Shown: in pieces, positions 6,353 to 7,748 of the stretch | Layout: every line of letters begins with the position of its first letter | Numbering within the stretch: the stretch's first letter is position 1 | From: Alphaproteobacteria bacterium | GTDB lineage: Bacteria > Pseudomonadota > Alphaproteobacteria > RS24 | Direction: 5' to 3' | Length of the DNA: 7,748 bases | Assembly (NCBI GenBank): GCA_015163825.1 | Contig: JAAOIL010000009.1 | Location: 1-7,748, forward strand | Made by a program: the position numbers and the translations under genes | Notes under the pieces: generated by a model | Seen by the model: only the letters and a program-made list of their open reading frames with translations | What the model was told of the DNA's origin: nothing | Database searches by the model: none

Positions 6353-7562
6353 AGACAGAAAAAATAGTTTCACCACAGGACCAGATGACAAGGGTCGCTT
6401 TGGACATTATGGCGGACGCTTTGTTGCCGAAACCCTAATGCCGCTTATCCTAGAATTGGAGGCGGCTTATGAGGCAGCACAAGCCGACCCCAATTTTGCG
6501 GCACAGCTTGAGGATTTACATACGCATTATGTTGGTCGCCCTAGCCCGCTTTATTTTGCGGAACGTTTGACACAACATTTTGGGGGGGCAAAGATTTACT
6601 TAAAGCGTGATGAGCTTAATCATACCGGCTCGCATAAAATCAATAATTGTTTGGGGCAGATATTATTGGCGAAGCGGATGGGTAAGACGCGCATCATTGC
6701 TGAGACAGGTGCCGGACAGCATGGCGTAGCGGTGGCGACGGTGGCGGCAAGGTTTGGTCTGCCGTGTGTTATCTTTATGGGGGCAACCGATATTGAACGA
6801 CAAAAACCGAATGTGTTTCGTATGCACCTTTTGGGGGCAGAAGTGCGTTGCGTGTCATCGGGGGCGGGCACCTTAAAAGATGCGATGAACGAAGCCTTGC
6901 GTGATTGGGTCGCCAATGTTGCGGATACATTTTACATTATCGGTACGGTGGCGGGGCCCCATCCCTATCCGATGATGGTGCGTGATTTTCAATCCATTAT
7001 CGGGCACGAAACCCGCACCCAGATTATGGCAGCCGAAGGACGCCTCCCCGATACAATGGTGGCGTGTATAGGCGGTGGCTCTAATGCGATGGGGTTATTC
7101 TATCCCTTCTTAGACGAATCTCATGTCCGCCTCATCGGGGTGGAAGCGGCGGGGCGCGGGCTGGATACACCCGACCATGCGGCATCGCTTAATGGCGGCA
7201 AAGCGGGGGTCTTGCATGGCAATCGCACTTATCTTTTGCAAGATGAAGACGGACAAATCATTGAAGGACATTCTATTTCGGCGGGGCTAGATTATCCGGG
7301 TATAGGCCCTGAACACGCTTTCTTACATGATGTCGGGCGGGTGGAATATGCCGCCGCCACCGATAAGCAAGCCCTGGCGGCGTTTCAATTGATTACCAAA
7401 TTAGAGGGTATTATTCCCGCCCTTGAACCAGCCCATGCTTTGGCACATCTTGGCACCCTCGCCCCCACTTTACCCGACGATCATCTTATGGTGATGAATC
7501 TATGCGGGCGAGGCGATAAAGATGTTTTTGCCGTCGCTGAACATTTAAAGCTAAACATTTAA
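6345..7562 (+). CDS. trpB: Tryptophan synthase beta chain
   Basis: TrpB condenses indole with serine using pyridoxal phosphate, in the alpha2-beta2 tryptophan synthase complex. The 405 residues are full length for TrpB1. GRFGHYGGRFV (17-27) is the family N-terminus. LNHTGSHKINN (91-101) carries the PLP lysine, Lys98. AETGAGQHG (119-127) carries catalytic Glu120. GGGSNAMG (243-250) holds the cofactor phosphate, followed by EGHSISAGLDYPG (307-319) and CGRGDKD (387-393). The ATG lies inside the end of trpF with no strong ribosome binding site, which suggests coupling. The last residues, after HLK, fall in a 14-bp tandem repeat that appears to have replaced the original C-terminal codons with Leu-Asn-Ile. 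A G7 tract is at 6582-6588. Confidence 0.98.
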   Translation: MTEDRKNSFTTGPDDKGRFGHYGGRFVAETLMPLILELEAAYEAAQADPNFAAQLEDLHTHYVGRPSPLYFAERLTQHFGGAKIYLKRDELNHTGSHKINNCLGQILLAKRMGKTRIIAETGAGQHGVAVATVAARFGLPCVIFMGATDIERQKPNVFRMHLLGAEVRCVSSGAGTLKDAMNEALRDWVANVADTFYIIGTVAGPHPYPMMVRDFQSIIGHETRTQIMAAEGRLPDTMVACIGGGSNAMGLFYPFLDESHVRLIGVEAAGRGLDTPDHAASLNGGKAGVLHGNRTYLLQDEDGQIIEGHSISAGLDYPGIGPEHAFLHDVGRVEYAAATDKQALAAFQLITKLEGIIPALEPAHALAHLGTLAPTLPDDHLMVMNLCGRGDKDVFAVAEHLKLNI

Positions 7563-7581
7563 AGATGAACATTTAAAGATG
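7540..7581 (+). repeat. 14-bp tandem repeat, three copies, at the trpB/trpA junction
   Basis: The units are aacatttaaagcta (7540-7553) and aacatttaaagatg twice (7554-7567, 7568-7581). The array begins inside the last codons of trpB, contains its TAA stop (7560-7562), and ends 5 nt before the trpA ATG. The two ATG-ending copies open three-codon frames, Met-Asn-Ile-stop (7565-7576) and Met-Lys-Ile-stop (7579-7590). The TGA of the second overlaps the trpA ATG. Confidence 0.92.
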
Positions 7582-7586
7582 AAAAT

Positions 7587-7748
7587 ATGAACACGCCATT
7601 AAATACGCGCCTACCCACTTGTCTGGCAGCCTTAGCGGCACAAAAGCGCAAAGCCTTTGTCGCTTTTATTATGGCGGGTGATCCAGACCTTGCGCGTAGT
7701 CAAGCCATTATGGACGGCTTACCAGAGGCGGGCGCCGATATTATAGAA
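7587..7748 (+). CDS. trpA: Tryptophan synthase alpha chain, N-terminal 54 codons (runs off window)
   Basis: TrpA splits indole-3-glycerol phosphate to indole and glyceraldehyde 3-phosphate and passes indole to TrpB. The visible part begins MNTPLNTRL and continues through FVAFIMAGDPDL (24-35) to LPEAGADIIE (45-54), matching the family N-terminus. Aligned with E. coli TrpA through the EAGAD motif, the last visible residue, Glu54, corresponds to catalytic Glu49. ATG 7587 is the only ATG in frame between the trpB stop and the conserved region, and it gives a normal N-terminal length. It lies 24 nt after the trpB stop and has no good ribosome binding site beyond an AAAG inside the repeat. The frame remains open to the right edge. 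Confidence 0.95.
   Translation, partial: MNTPLNTRLPTCLAALAAQKRKAFVAFIMAGDPDLARSQAIMDGLPEAGADIIE

Overview
This window is from an alphaproteobacterium, probably a free-living one with short intergenic gaps and middling GC content. The evidence is gene content and order: a FYDLN_acid (TIGR02300) protein diverging from aroA-cmk-rpsA-ihfB-lapA-trpF-trpB-trpA, a class II (CP4-like) EPSP synthase, and a six-domain ribosomal protein S1. I cannot name the genus.

Layout. Bases 1-182 hold the 3' end of an unrecognised + strand gene whose C-terminus contains a 15-bp tandem repeat. It converges on a minus-strand tRNA-Ala(GGC) at 246-321, whose 3' end runs into a 10-bp tandem repeat. Upstream of the tRNA on the same strand is the FYDLN_acid gene (370-879), a small zinc-ribbon protein with a long acidic tail. 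A divergent 110-bp gap (880-989) carries a good sigma70-type promoter whose predicted start point is the A of the aroA ATG, so aroA is probably read from a leaderless mRNA. From there every gene is on the + strand: aroA (shikimate pathway), cmk (CMP kinase, TTG start, overlapping aroA by 8 bp), rpsA (S1, with an unusual extra lysine/aspartate repeat tail), ihfB (IHF beta), a small LapA-like membrane protein, trpF, trpB and the first 54 codons of trpA.

How the genes work together. aroA makes EPSP, the precursor of chorismate. TrpF, TrpB and TrpA carry out the last steps from chorismate-derived phosphoribosylanthranilate to tryptophan. cmk, rpsA and ihfB are the usual nucleotide/translation/chromatin genes clustered with them in this class. 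Short gaps and two 8-bp overlaps (TTGTCTAA at aroA/cmk, ATGACTGA at trpF/trpB) suggest co-transcription and translational coupling, with possible extra promoters before rpsA and ihfB.

I see no previously undescribed multi-gene system; the genes are housekeeping. The unusual signal is at the DNA level: five short tandem duplications (units of 10, 12, 14, 15 and 15 bp), each at the 3' end of a gene. The most informative is a 14-bp duplication at the trpB/trpA junction. Removing two repeat units in silico restores a trpB reading frame that ends in a TGA overlapping the trpA ATG.
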